Origin: Betaproteobacteria bacterium
GTDB taxonomy: Bacteria > Pseudomonadota > Gammaproteobacteria > Burkholderiales > SG8-39
Reading direction: 5' to 3'
DNA: 13,206 nt
Assembly (NCBI GenBank): GCA_005881355.1
Contig: VBDM01000221.1
Span: forward strand, 1-13,206
The position numbers and the translations under genes are program-made. Under the pieces are notes generated by a model. It saw only the letters and a program-made list of their open reading frames with translations, was not told the DNA's origin and searched no databases. Each line of letters starts with the position of its first letter. The first letter of the stretch is position 1. Shown here one piece after another: positions 1 through 6,636 of the stretch.

Positions 1-439
1 GGGCCTTGATCATCGCGGTGAGCACGTCGCGCATGACGAGCGGCGTGCCGTTGCGGGACAGCCAGTCCGCGACCGCAAGAATTCCGCCGAGGTTGTCCGA
101 AGGGTGGCCCCACTCGGCGGCGAGCCAGGTATCGTTGAAATCGAGCCAGCGGATCGCCGCGCCGATGTTGAAGGCCGCCTGCACCGGATCGAGCTCGTAT
201 CGCGTCCCGGGGACCCGGGCGCCGTTCAGTACCCCGGTGCCGGGGACGAGCGGCCCGAGGAGCTTGGTGCACGCGGGATATTCGAGCGCCTCCAGGCCGC
301 AGCCCAGCGTGTCCATGAGGCACAACCGCGCGGTGTCATAGGCCGCCGCGCTCTTTATCTCGTGCTTGCTGACGTATTCGGCGATGTCGACGAGGACCTT
401 GTCCGGCCTGGGCCGGACATTGGAAACGCGCGCGGACAT
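1..439 (-). CDS. prpD: 2-methylcitrate dehydratase PrpD, N-terminal part (runs off left edge)
   Basis: PrpD dehydrates 2-methylcitrate to 2-methyl-cis-aconitate in the cytoplasmic methylcitrate cycle for propionyl-CoA. The first 146 codons are present, out of roughly 480 usual for the family. The frame read leftward from ATG 439-437 is open to the window edge and matches the MmgE/PrpD family well: KVLVDIAEYV near residues 14-23, CLMDTLGCGLEAL at 40-52, KLLGPLVPGT at 59-68, NGARVPGT at 72-79, RWLDFNDTW at 97-105 and GHPSDNLGG at 111-119. The start codon overlaps the upstream stop as TGATG, with a GAGGAG purine tract just before it, so translation is probably coupled. No acnD/prpF pair lies between prpC and prpD, so this appears to be the PrpD-type pathway, in which an aconitase elsewhere would rehydrate the product. 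No defect is seen in the visible part. Confidence 0.95.
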   Translation of the reverse strand, partial: MSARVSNVRPRPDKVLVDIAEYVSKHEIKSAAAYDTARLCLMDTLGCGLEALEYPACTKLLGPLVPGTGVLNGARVPGTRYELDPVQAAFNIGAAIRWLDFNDTWLAAEWGHPSDNLGGILAVADWLSRNGTPLVMRDVLTAMIKA

Positions 440-966
440 CACTCCTCTTTTTTGACGGGGGGCGCTTCGCCTGGCGCGTCCGACGGTGGAACGTCTCGCG
501 AATCCGGCGCCGGAACGCTCAGCGTGCCCGGCGCATTTTCCGCACCCGGTGACGGAGGAGTGAGCGGGGGGAGTGCCACGCCCGGCGGCGGAAGCCGCAG
601 GCACTGGTAGTCGCCTTTCGACTCGCTCAGGCGCAATCCCATCGCGGCCGTGCGCAGCTTCGCGCCGGTTTCGGGCCGGATCATAAATTCCTGCCCCTGA
701 GCCGGTTTCACTTTCCCCCAGCCGCCTTGGTCGGGTGAGATCTCGGAGCGCCCGTAGATTTCACGGGCGAACCCGTCCACCTCTATCGTGACCTGTGACG
801 GATCGCCGGCCGAGTCGGCGACGTAGAGGATCGGGGGCTTGCCGTGGTATTGGATGCCGGGCAGCCGGCATTCCCAGGTGCCGGCGATGTCGCCGGCCGG
901 AGAGGCGGCCGCAACCGACGTCGCGCCGCACAGCGCAGCGAGGAACGCGAACCCGAATGCCTTCAT
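439..966 (-). CDS. Small exported protein of unknown function inside the prp operon
   Basis: I do not recognise the family of this 175-residue protein. It begins with a typical Sec signal peptide: MK, a hydrophobic core at about residues 4-20, and a likely cleavage site after AAA at 19-21. Cys13 is preceded by Leu, so it does not fit a lipobox. The mature part opens with GDIAGTWEC and has two cysteines, C33 and C122, that could form a disulfide in the periplasm. The last 50 residues (about 126-171) are rich in Pro, Ala and Ser and end in KKEE, probably a disordered tail. The GxW motif near the mature N-terminus recalls small lipocalin-like beta barrels, but this is only a hint. A Shine-Dalgarno GGAG lies 8 nt before the ATG. 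The gene sits 12 bp after the prpC stop and overlaps prpD, so it is co-transcribed with cytoplasmic propionate enzymes although its product is exported. Confidence 0.85.
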   Translation of the reverse strand: MKAFGFAFLAALCGATSVAAASPAGDIAGTWECRLPGIQYHGKPPILYVADSAGDPSQVTIEVDGFAREIYGRSEISPDQGGWGKVKPAQGQEFMIRPETGAKLRTAAMGLRLSESKGDYQCLRLPPPGVALPPLTPPSPGAENAPGTLSVPAPDSRDVPPSDAPGEAPPVKKEE

Positions 967-978
967 GGCGATGGTCTC

Positions 979-2115
979 CTAGCGGCGCTCCTCGAGCGGC
1001 ACCCATTGCCGGGCTTCCGGTCCGGTGTAATTGGCGCCGGGACGAATGATCTTGCCGTCGATTCGTTGCTCGATGACGTGCGCCGACCAGCCCGAGGTGC
1101 GCGAGATCACGAATATCGGCGTGAACATCGCGGTCGGAACGCCCATCATATGATACGAGACGGCGCTGTACCAGTCGAGGTTGGCGAACATCTTTTTTTC
1201 GCGCCACATCACCTGCTCGAGCCGTTCGGCGATATCGAAGAGCTTCATGTCGTTGCGCGCTTTCGAGAGGCGCCGGGCCACTTCCCGCGGGTCGCCCGTC
1301 GTATAGACCGGGTGTCCGAAACCGATCACGATCTCCTTCCCCCGCAGGCGTCTCATGATGTCGGCCTCGGCTTCGCCGGGATCCCGGTAGCGCGACTGGA
1401 CCTCGAAGGCGAACTCGTTCGCTCCGCCGTGCTTGGGACCGCGCAGCGCGCCGATGCCTCCGCAGATCGCGGAGTAAATGTCCGATCCCGTCCCCGCGAT
1501 GACTCGGGCAGTGAAGGTCGAGGCGTTGAACTCGTGCTCGGCGTACAGGATGAGCGAAGTGTGCATCGCGCGCACCCAGTCGGCCGTCGGCCGCTTCCCG
1601 TGCAGCAGGTGCAGGAAGTGCCCGCCGATCGAGTCGTCGTCGGTCTCCACCTCGATGCGCTTGCGAGCGCGGCTGAAGTGATGCCAATAGAGCAGCATCG
1701 AGCCGAGCGAGGCCATCAGCCGGTCGGCGATGTCGCGCGCGCCGGCCGCGCCGTGGTCTTCCTTTTCGGGCTCCACCGTGCCGAGCACCGACACGCCGGT
1801 GCGCATCACGTCCATGGGGTGCGCCGAAGCCGGCACGGCTTCGAGCGCGGTTCTCACCGCCGACGGCAGCCCGCGCAGCGTTTTCAGCCTGTTCTTGTAG
1901 GCGGCGAGCTCCGCCGCGGCGGGTAGCTTTTCATGGACGAGCAGGTAGGCGACTTCCTCGAACTCGGCGCGGTCGGCGAAATCGAGGATGTCGTAGCCGC
2001 GGTAATGCAGGTCGTTGCCGCTGCGGCCGACCGTGCACAGCGCAGTGTTGCCCGCCGGGACTCCGGAGAGGGCGACCGATTTCTTGGGCTTGGGAGCGGC
2101 CGCGGCCTCGCTCAT
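979..2115 (-). CDS. prpC: 2-methylcitrate synthase PrpC
   Basis: PrpC condenses propionyl-CoA with oxaloacetate to 2-methylcitrate in the cytoplasm. It is 378 residues long, the usual size of short (type I-like) citrate synthase relatives. Key citrate-synthase residues are visible: GPKHGGANE with H229, IGFGHPVYTTGDPR with H268, and ANLDWYSA with D314. YAEHEFNAST lies at 191-200, and the C-terminus carries the PrpC-like signature NYTGPEARQWVP. It differs clearly from the longer GltA in this window, which favours methylcitrate synthase over a second citrate synthase. The start codon overlaps the prpB stop (ATGA), so the two are translationally coupled. Its intact GFGHPVY motif is a useful internal comparison for the motif missing in gltA. 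The substrate preference is inferred from sequence family and operon context. Confidence 0.95.
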   Translation of the reverse strand: MSEAAAAPKPKKSVALSGVPAGNTALCTVGRSGNDLHYRGYDILDFADRAEFEEVAYLLVHEKLPAAAELAAYKNRLKTLRGLPSAVRTALEAVPASAHPMDVMRTGVSVLGTVEPEKEDHGAAGARDIADRLMASLGSMLLYWHHFSRARKRIEVETDDDSIGGHFLHLLHGKRPTADWVRAMHTSLILYAEHEFNASTFTARVIAGTGSDIYSAICGGIGALRGPKHGGANEFAFEVQSRYRDPGEAEADIMRRLRGKEIVIGFGHPVYTTGDPREVARRLSKARNDMKLFDIAERLEQVMWREKKMFANLDWYSAVSYHMMGVPTAMFTPIFVISRTSGWSAHVIEQRIDGKIIRPGANYTGPEARQWVPLEERR

Positions 2116-3002
2116 CGGGTCTTTTCCTTGGCGAACAGCTGATCGAGCTTGCGCTCGTAGGCGTGGTAGTCGAGAACCTCGTAGAGCTCGGCCCGCGTCT
2201 GCATCAGATCGATGACGCTCTTTTGCGTGCCTTCCCTGCGGATCGCGCCGTAGACCCTGAGCGCCGCCGCGTTCATCGCGCGGAACGCGGAGAGGGGATA
2301 GAGCGCGATCGCGACCCTGGCCGAGCGCAGCTCCTCGAGCGTGAAGAGCGGCGTCGCGCCGAACTCGGTGATGTTGGCGAGCACCGGGACCTTCACCGAG
2401 TCGGCGAATTTCCGGTACATGGAAAGCTCAGGTATCGCTTCGGGGAATATCGCGTCGGCGCCGGCCTCGACGCACGCGAGCGCGCGCTCGATCGCGCGCT
2501 CGAGGCCTTCCACGGCCAGCGCGTCGGTGCGCGCCATGACGACGAAGTCCGGGTCGGTCTTCGCGTCGACTGCGGCCTTGATCCGGTCGACCATCTCCTC
2601 CTTCGGCACCAGCTCCTTTCCGGGCCGGTGGCCGCAGCGCTTGGCGCCGACCTGGTCCTCGATGTGCATCGCCGCGGCGCCCGCCTTGATCAGGGATTTC
2701 ACGGTCCGGGCGATGTTGAAGGCGCTCGCGCCGAATCCCGTGTCGACGTCGACCAGCAGTGGAAGCGTGCAGACATCGGTGATGCGGCGGACGTCCGTGA
2801 GGACATCGTGCAGAGCGCTGATGCCCAGATCGGGAAGACCGAGCGAGCCCGCGGCGACCCCGCCCCCGGAAAGATAGATCGATCTATAACCGGTGCGCTC
2901 GGCGAGCCGCGCGTGGTAGGCGTTGATCGTGCCGACGCATTGCAGCGGCTTCTCCGCCTTCATCGCCGCGCGGAATCTCGCTCCGGCTGATTCGATGGCC
3001 AT
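2112..3002 (-). CDS. prpB: 2-methylisocitrate lyase PrpB
   Basis: PrpB cleaves 2-methylisocitrate to pyruvate and succinate, the last step of the methylcitrate cycle. It is 296 residues long, normal for the family. The isocitrate lyase/PEP mutase barrel signatures are present: YLSGGGVAAGSLGLPDLG at 43-60, the Mg-binding region LVDVDTGFG with D85 and D87, HIEDQVGAKRCGHRPGK with catalytic C123, then MARTDALAVEGL and EFGATPLFT. A GGAG Shine-Dalgarno lies about 8 nt before the ATG. The gene starts 27 bp after the mdh stop with no terminator between, so mdh and prpB are probably one transcript. Succinate from this enzyme can feed the succinate dehydrogenase encoded divergently. No oddity is seen. 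Confidence 0.96.
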   Translation of the reverse strand: MAIESAGARFRAAMKAEKPLQCVGTINAYHARLAERTGYRSIYLSGGGVAAGSLGLPDLGISALHDVLTDVRRITDVCTLPLLVDVDTGFGASAFNIARTVKSLIKAGAAAMHIEDQVGAKRCGHRPGKELVPKEEMVDRIKAAVDAKTDPDFVVMARTDALAVEGLERAIERALACVEAGADAIFPEAIPELSMYRKFADSVKVPVLANITEFGATPLFTLEELRSARVAIALYPLSAFRAMNAAALRVYGAIRREGTQKSVIDLMQTRAELYEVLDYHAYERKLDQLFAKEKTR

Positions 3003-3029
3003 GGAAAGGCTCCGTTCGCCTCCGACCCG

Positions 3030-4022
3030 CTAGCCCAGCAGGTGCCGGATGCTGTCACGCTCCTCGTGCAGCTCCTTCAGGGTCGCGTCCATGCGCGCGC
3101 GGCCGAAATCGCTCACCGCGATCCCCTTGACGATCTTGTGCTTGCCGCCCTTGCAGCTGACCGGATAGCCGTAGATGACGCCTTCCGGAATGCCGTAACT
3201 CCCGTCCGAAGGGATCCCCATGCTGACCCAGTCGCCGGCGCGCGTGCCGCGCACCCAGTCGCGAACGTGGTCGATGGCGGCGTTCGCCGCGCTCGCCGCG
3301 GAGGAAAGCCCGCGCGCCTCGATGATCGCGGCGCCGCGCTTCTGCACCGTCGGTATGAATTCCTTTTCCAGCCAGTTCGGGTCGTTGATCATCGGCCAGA
3401 CCTTCTTGCCCCCGGTCTCCGCCTGGAAGATATCCGGATACTGGGTCGCCGAATGGTTGCCCCAGACGGTCACCTTGCGGATAGAGGCCAGGGGCCTTCG
3501 GATCTTCTGCGCGATCTGGCCGACCGCGCGATTGTGGTCCAGGCGCATCATCGCGGTGAACTGCGCCGGTTTCAGGCTCGGCGCGTTCTTCATCGCGATG
3601 AGGCAGTTGGTGTTCGCGGGATTGCCGACGACCAGCACCTTGACTCTGCGGTTCGCGACCGCGTCGAGCGCTTTCCCTTGCGGCGCGAAGATCTTGCCGT
3701 TCTCCTCGAGCAGATCCTTGCGCTCCATGCCCGGGCCGCGCGGGCGCGCGCCGACGAGGAGCGCGACCTCCGCATCCCCGAACGCGACCATCGGGTCCGC
3801 GGTGGCGACCATCCCGGAGAGCAGCGGGAAAGCGCAGTCGTCGAGCTCCATCATCACGCCCTTGAGCGCCTTTTGCGCCTTCTCGTCGGGGATCTCGAGC
3901 ATCTGCAGGATCACCGGCTGGGTCTTGCCGAGCATTTCGCCGCTCGCGATCCGGAAAAGCAGGCTGTAGCCGATCTGGCCGGCGGCGCCCGTCACTGCGA
4001 CACGGATGGGTTTTGTCGACAT
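3030..4022 (-). CDS. mdh: Malate dehydrogenase (NAD-dependent)
   Basis: Mdh oxidises L-malate to oxaloacetate with NAD in the cytoplasm. I place the start at ATG 4022, giving 330 residues: MSTKPIRVAVTGAAGQIGY places the Rossmann glycine motif at residues 11-19, as in betaproteobacterial enzymes, and GGGAG lies 9 nt upstream. The open frame extends back to 4079, but those 19 extra residues lack family character and lie in the promoter region. Visible signatures are GARPRGPGMERKDLL from residue 91 (substrate arginines), VVGNPANTN at 131-139, LDHNRA with D162, WGNHS with catalytic H190, and RGLSSAASAANAAIDHV. It heads the minus-strand unit and is followed 27 bp later by prpB, so oxaloacetate production is linked to PrpC, which consumes it. 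The sequence is intact throughout. Confidence 0.97.
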   Translation of the reverse strand: MSTKPIRVAVTGAAGQIGYSLLFRIASGEMLGKTQPVILQMLEIPDEKAQKALKGVMMELDDCAFPLLSGMVATADPMVAFGDAEVALLVGARPRGPGMERKDLLEENGKIFAPQGKALDAVANRRVKVLVVGNPANTNCLIAMKNAPSLKPAQFTAMMRLDHNRAVGQIAQKIRRPLASIRKVTVWGNHSATQYPDIFQAETGGKKVWPMINDPNWLEKEFIPTVQKRGAAIIEARGLSSAASAANAAIDHVRDWVRGTRAGDWVSMGIPSDGSYGIPEGVIYGYPVSCKGGKHKIVKGIAVSDFGRARMDATLKELHEERDSIRHLLG

Positions 4023-4043
4023 GGAGAAAACTCCCGGAGAAGT

Positions 4044-4059
4044 CCCGAATATATCCGGG
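4044..4059 (-). promoter_or_regulatory. Candidate mdh -10 box within an imperfect palindrome
   Basis: On the minus strand TATATT (4054-4049) lies about 27 bases before the mdh ATG and would put transcription start near 4042. It sits inside CCCGAATATATCCGGG, a 16-bp palindrome with a single mismatched pair. No good -35 is visible at 16-18 bp spacing. A sigma-70 type promoter with a possible operator is an inference from position only. Confidence 0.35.
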
Positions 4060-4096
4060 TTGGCGCTTTTGCGCAGCACAATGCGGGGACGAAGCC

Positions 4097-4105
4097 TGTT
4101 ATAAT
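4097..4105 (+). promoter_or_regulatory. Extended -10 promoter for the sdh-glt-suc arm
   Basis: TGTTATAAT is a perfect extended -10 element (TG-N-TATAAT), 56 bases before the sdhC ATG. The predicted start is about 4112. No convincing -35 hexamer is found 16-18 bp upstream (CACAAT at 4077-4082 is the spaced sequence), which fits an extended -10 promoter that depends less on a -35 or needs an activator. It stands out in a GC-rich background. Confidence 0.6.
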
Positions 4106-4124
4106 CTTGACTCCCGTCAAGATT
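4103..4124. promoter_or_regulatory. Perfect inverted repeat overlapping the sdh -10: likely operator
   Basis: The arms AATCTTGAC (4103-4111) and GTCAAGATT (4116-4124) are perfect 9-bp inverted repeats around a 4-base centre (TCCC). The left arm overlaps the last three bases of the -10 box and the whole repeat spans about -10 to +13 of the predicted transcript, the classic place for a repressor operator. It lies about 60-80 bp upstream of the likely mdh start, so it could influence both arms. The TTGAC-N4-GTCAA core suggests a dimeric helix-turn-helix regulator; the family cannot be decided from the site. With no U-tract after it, it is not a standard terminator. Confidence 0.55.
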
Positions 4125-4161
4125 CCAAATAAGCCTGCGAGTTGCGGAAGGATCGCTTTAC

Positions 4162-4555
4162 ATGCCTGATCTGGCGGCGAAAAAGCAGCGTCCCCTCTGG
4201 TACAACCTCAGTCCCCTCAATCTCCCGGTCCCGGGTCTGGTCTCGATTTTCCACCGCATCAGCGGCCTGGCGCTTTTCCTCGGGCTCGTCGCGTTTCTGT
4301 ACTTTCTGGACCTGAGCCTTGCTTCGGAGAGCGGCTTCGCGCGCGCCGGTGAATACCTGAGGCATCCGCTCGGAAAGGTTGCGCTGGTCGCGGTCCTGTG
4401 GTCTTTTCTTCCTGCATCACGTATGCGCCGGCGTACGGCATCTGCTCCTCGATATCGGGATAGCTGTCGAGCTCAATGCGGCCCGGAGGAGCGCTTTCGC
4501 CGTGTTCGCGGTGAGCCTCGCGCTGACCGCCTTCATCGGAGCGCGCCTGTGGTGA
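4162..4555 (+). CDS. sdhC: Succinate dehydrogenase cytochrome b556 subunit SdhC (frame broken near 4402)
   Basis: SdhC is a membrane anchor of complex II that binds heme b and quinone with SdhD. The start ATG 4162 has AAGGA 9 nt upstream. Residues 9-35 carry QRPLWYNLSP and SIFHRISG, the family signature, followed by a first membrane segment. After VAVLW (codon 80, 4399-4401) the frame fails, and the family sequence resumes one base later: LHHVCAGVRHLLLD from 4412, whose second His matches heme ligand His84 of E. coli SdhC. It ends at TGA 4553-4555, overlapping the sdhD GTG. Removing one base gives 130 residues, the usual length; removing four (the TCTTTTCTTCCT tract) would fit some homologues better. 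Read as it stands, frame 1 runs on into sdhD as a false 242-residue protein that lacks the heme-ligand helix. Sequence error is the likeliest cause. Confidence 0.88.
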
Positions 4556-4890
4556 ACCGCGTCATCGTCGGCGCGCATTACGGGCTGAAGGATTGGCTCG
4601 CGCAGCGCGTCACCGCCGTGGTGATGCTCGTCTACACGGTGGTCTTTCTGTCGGCGCTCCCGCGGGCGATCACCCACGCTTCGTGGAAGGCGCTGTTCGC
4701 GCAGGAGTGGATGCGCCTTGCGACCTTTCTTTTCGTCGCGAGCGTCCTGATTCACGCCTGGATCGGCGTGCGCAACATCTGGATGGATTACGTCAAGCAC
4801 ACCGGGCTGCGCCTCGCGGCGCAGATCGCGACGATCCTGTGGCTCGCCGGCTGCGCCGGCTGGGCGATGCAGATCCTCTGGAGAATATAG
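4552..4890 (+). CDS. sdhD: Succinate dehydrogenase membrane anchor SdhD
   Basis: SdhD is the second membrane anchor of complex II and helps form the quinone site with SdhC. It has 112 residues from GTG 4552, which overlaps the sdhC stop as GTGA; no upstream start fits better. GLKDWLAQRVTAVVM (11-25) leads into the first membrane segment. A second segment contains LIHAWIGVRNIWMDYVK (66-82), in which H68 matches E. coli SdhD His71 and D79/Y80 match Asp82/Tyr83 of the quinone pocket. A third hydrophobic segment lies near the C-terminus (about 88-109). The frame is intact. Because the sdhC frameshift places both genes in the same frame, an automatic caller would fuse them; the GTG start and the family length argue for a separate gene. 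Confidence 0.9.
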   Translation: MNRVIVGAHYGLKDWLAQRVTAVVMLVYTVVFLSALPRAITHASWKALFAQEWMRLATFLFVASVLIHAWIGVRNIWMDYVKHTGLRLAAQIATILWLAGCAGWAMQILWRI

Positions 4891-4892
4891 AA

Positions 4893-6614
4893 GTGGCGCT
4901 CGCCAAGCGCAGTTTCGACGCCGTCGTCGTCGGGGCGGGCGGCGCGGGCCTGCGCGCCGCGCTGCAGCTCTCGGAAAGCGGTCTCTCGGTCGCCGTGCTG
5001 TCGAAGGTTTTTCCGACGCGCTCGCATACCGTGGCCGCGCAGGGCGGCATCGGCGCTGCGCTCGGCAACATGGACGAGGACTCGTGGCTGTGGCACATGT
5101 ACGACACCGTGAAGGGCTCCGACTGGCTCGGCGACCAGGACGCCATCGAGTTCATGTGCCGCGAGGCGCCGAAGCTCGTGTACGAGCTGGAGCATTTCGG
5201 CATGCCGTTCGACCGCAACGAGAACGGCACCGTCTATCAGCGGCCGTTCGGCGGCCATTCGCAGAATTTCGGCGAGCGCCCGGTGCAGCGTTCCTGCTGC
5301 GCCGCCGACCGCACCGGGCACGCGATGCTGCACACGCTGTACCAGAGGAACGTCCGGGCGCACACCCAGTTTTTCGTCGAGTGGATGGCGCTCGATCTCG
5401 TCCGGGACTCGAGCGGTCAAGTGCTCGGCGTCACCGCGCTCGAGATGGAGACCGGCGAGGTCATGATCCTGAACGCGCGCGCGACCCTGTTCGCCACGGG
5501 CGGCGCCGGACGGATCTTTTGGTCGACGACCAACGCTTTCATCTGCACCGGCGACGGCCTGGGCATGGCGGCGCGCGCCGGGATTCCCCTCGAGGACATG
5601 GAATTCTGGCAGTTCCACCCGACCGGGGTGGCCGGGGCGGGCGTCCTGATCACCGAGGGCGTGCGCGGTGAGGGGGGATATCTGCTGAACAAGAACGGCG
5701 AGCGGTTTATGGAGCGCTATGCGCCGAATCTGAAGGACCTAGCCTCGCGCGACATAGTCTCGCGCGCCATGGCGACCGAAATCAAGGAAGGGCGGGGCGC
5801 CGGCCCGCACGGAGACTACCTGCTGTTGAAGCTGGACCATCTCGGGCCCGAAGTGATCGACAAGCGGCTGCCGGGCATCCGCGAGATCTCGAAGAAATTC
5901 GCCAATATCGATCCGGTGAAGGACCCCATCCCCGTGGTGCCGACAGTGCATTACATGATGGGCGGCATCCCGGCCAACTATCTCGGCGAGGTCGTTGTGC
6001 CGCAGGGGGGAAATCCCGAGGCGGTAGTCCCGGGCTTCTACGCGGCGGGGGAATGCGCCTGCGCCTCGGTCCACGGCGCCAACCGCCTCGGCACGAATTC
6101 GCTCACGGACCTGCTCGTCTTCGGCAAGGCGGCCGCCGAGTCGATGATCAAATTCCTCAAGGAGAATCCGGGCCGCAAGGACCTGCCCAAGGACGCGGCC
6201 GAGCGGACCCTTTCGCGCCTGGCGAGGCTCGACAACCAGAAGAACGGGGAATCCGTCGCCGAGGTGGCGACGGAGATGCGCCGCACGATGCAGTCGCACT
6301 GCGGGGTGTTCCGCTTCCCGGATACGCTCGCCGAGGGCGTGAAGAAAATCCGCGGCATCGCGGACCGGGCGTCGCGCACCCAGATCAAGGACAAGAGCCG
6401 GGTCTTCAACACCGCGCGGCTGGAGGCCCTGGAGCTCGACAACCTGGTCGAGGTGGCGCGCGCCTCGATGGTATCGGCGGAGGCGCGCAAGGAATCCCGC
6501 GGCGCGCACGACCGCTCCGACCAGTACAAGGACGGCGACAGGCTCGAATACAAGCCGGTGCACATGAAGCCGCTCACCGCGCGGACCATCGAGCCGAAGG
6601 TGCGGACCTATTGA
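4893..6614 (+). CDS. sdhA: Succinate dehydrogenase flavoprotein SdhA (apparent short internal gap)
   Basis: SdhA oxidises succinate to fumarate on covalently bound FAD in complex II. The start GTG 4893 lies 2 bp after the sdhD stop, with GGAG 9 nt upstream. Visible features are the FAD-binding VVVGAGGAGLRAA (11-23), SHTVAAQGG with H45 as the FAD-attachment His, QFHPTG, TEGVRGEGG, TVHYMMGGIP and HGANRLGTNS, which hold the active-site His and Arg residues known from E. coli. It has 573 residues against about 588-592 in relatives. The shortfall sits at one place: RGAHDRSD (ending D543, base 6521) runs straight into QYKDGDRLEY, whereas relatives have a conserved stretch resembling ERDDxNWLKHTLW between them, about 15 residues. 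The frame is kept. Whether this is real or an assembly loss cannot be told from sequence; similar-sized losses in gltA and sucB favour an artefact. Confidence 0.95.
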   Translation: MALAKRSFDAVVVGAGGAGLRAALQLSESGLSVAVLSKVFPTRSHTVAAQGGIGAALGNMDEDSWLWHMYDTVKGSDWLGDQDAIEFMCREAPKLVYELEHFGMPFDRNENGTVYQRPFGGHSQNFGERPVQRSCCAADRTGHAMLHTLYQRNVRAHTQFFVEWMALDLVRDSSGQVLGVTALEMETGEVMILNARATLFATGGAGRIFWSTTNAFICTGDGLGMAARAGIPLEDMEFWQFHPTGVAGAGVLITEGVRGEGGYLLNKNGERFMERYAPNLKDLASRDIVSRAMATEIKEGRGAGPHGDYLLLKLDHLGPEVIDKRLPGIREISKKFANIDPVKDPIPVVPTVHYMMGGIPANYLGEVVVPQGGNPEAVVPGFYAAGECACASVHGANRLGTNSLTDLLVFGKAAAESMIKFLKENPGRKDLPKDAAERTLSRLARLDNQKNGESVAEVATEMRRTMQSHCGVFRFPDTLAEGVKKIRGIADRASRTQIKDKSRVFNTARLEALELDNLVEVARASMVSAEARKESRGAHDRSDQYKDGDRLEYKPVHMKPLTARTIEPKVRTY

Positions 6615-6636
6615 TCCCCTGGAACCGGGAGGAAGA

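Noticed and set aside
844..1926. 360-codon plus-strand frame opposite prpC and the exported protein gene
   Set aside because: It is antisense to intact prpC and rich in Arg/His/Gly as expected from codon-position bias; no ribosome site or family similarity is seen.
4063..4074. GCGC-TTTT-GCGC inverted repeat between mdh and sdhC
   Set aside because: The stem is only 4 bp and there is no following U-tract on either strand; it is too weak to call a terminator or operator.
4023..4079. A longer Mdh with 19 extra N-terminal residues
   Set aside because: The extra residues have no family similarity and cover the candidate mdh -10; the ATG at 4022 has a proper Shine-Dalgarno and the normal N-terminus.
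3042..4169. 375-codon plus-strand frame opposite mdh
   Set aside because: It is a shadow of the conserved mdh frame and runs through the divergent promoter region into the start of sdhC.
4162..4890. A genuine SdhC-SdhD fusion protein
   Set aside because: The SdhC family sequence continues in another frame to a TGA that overlaps a GTG start of a full-length SdhD, so the fusion arises only from the frame shift.
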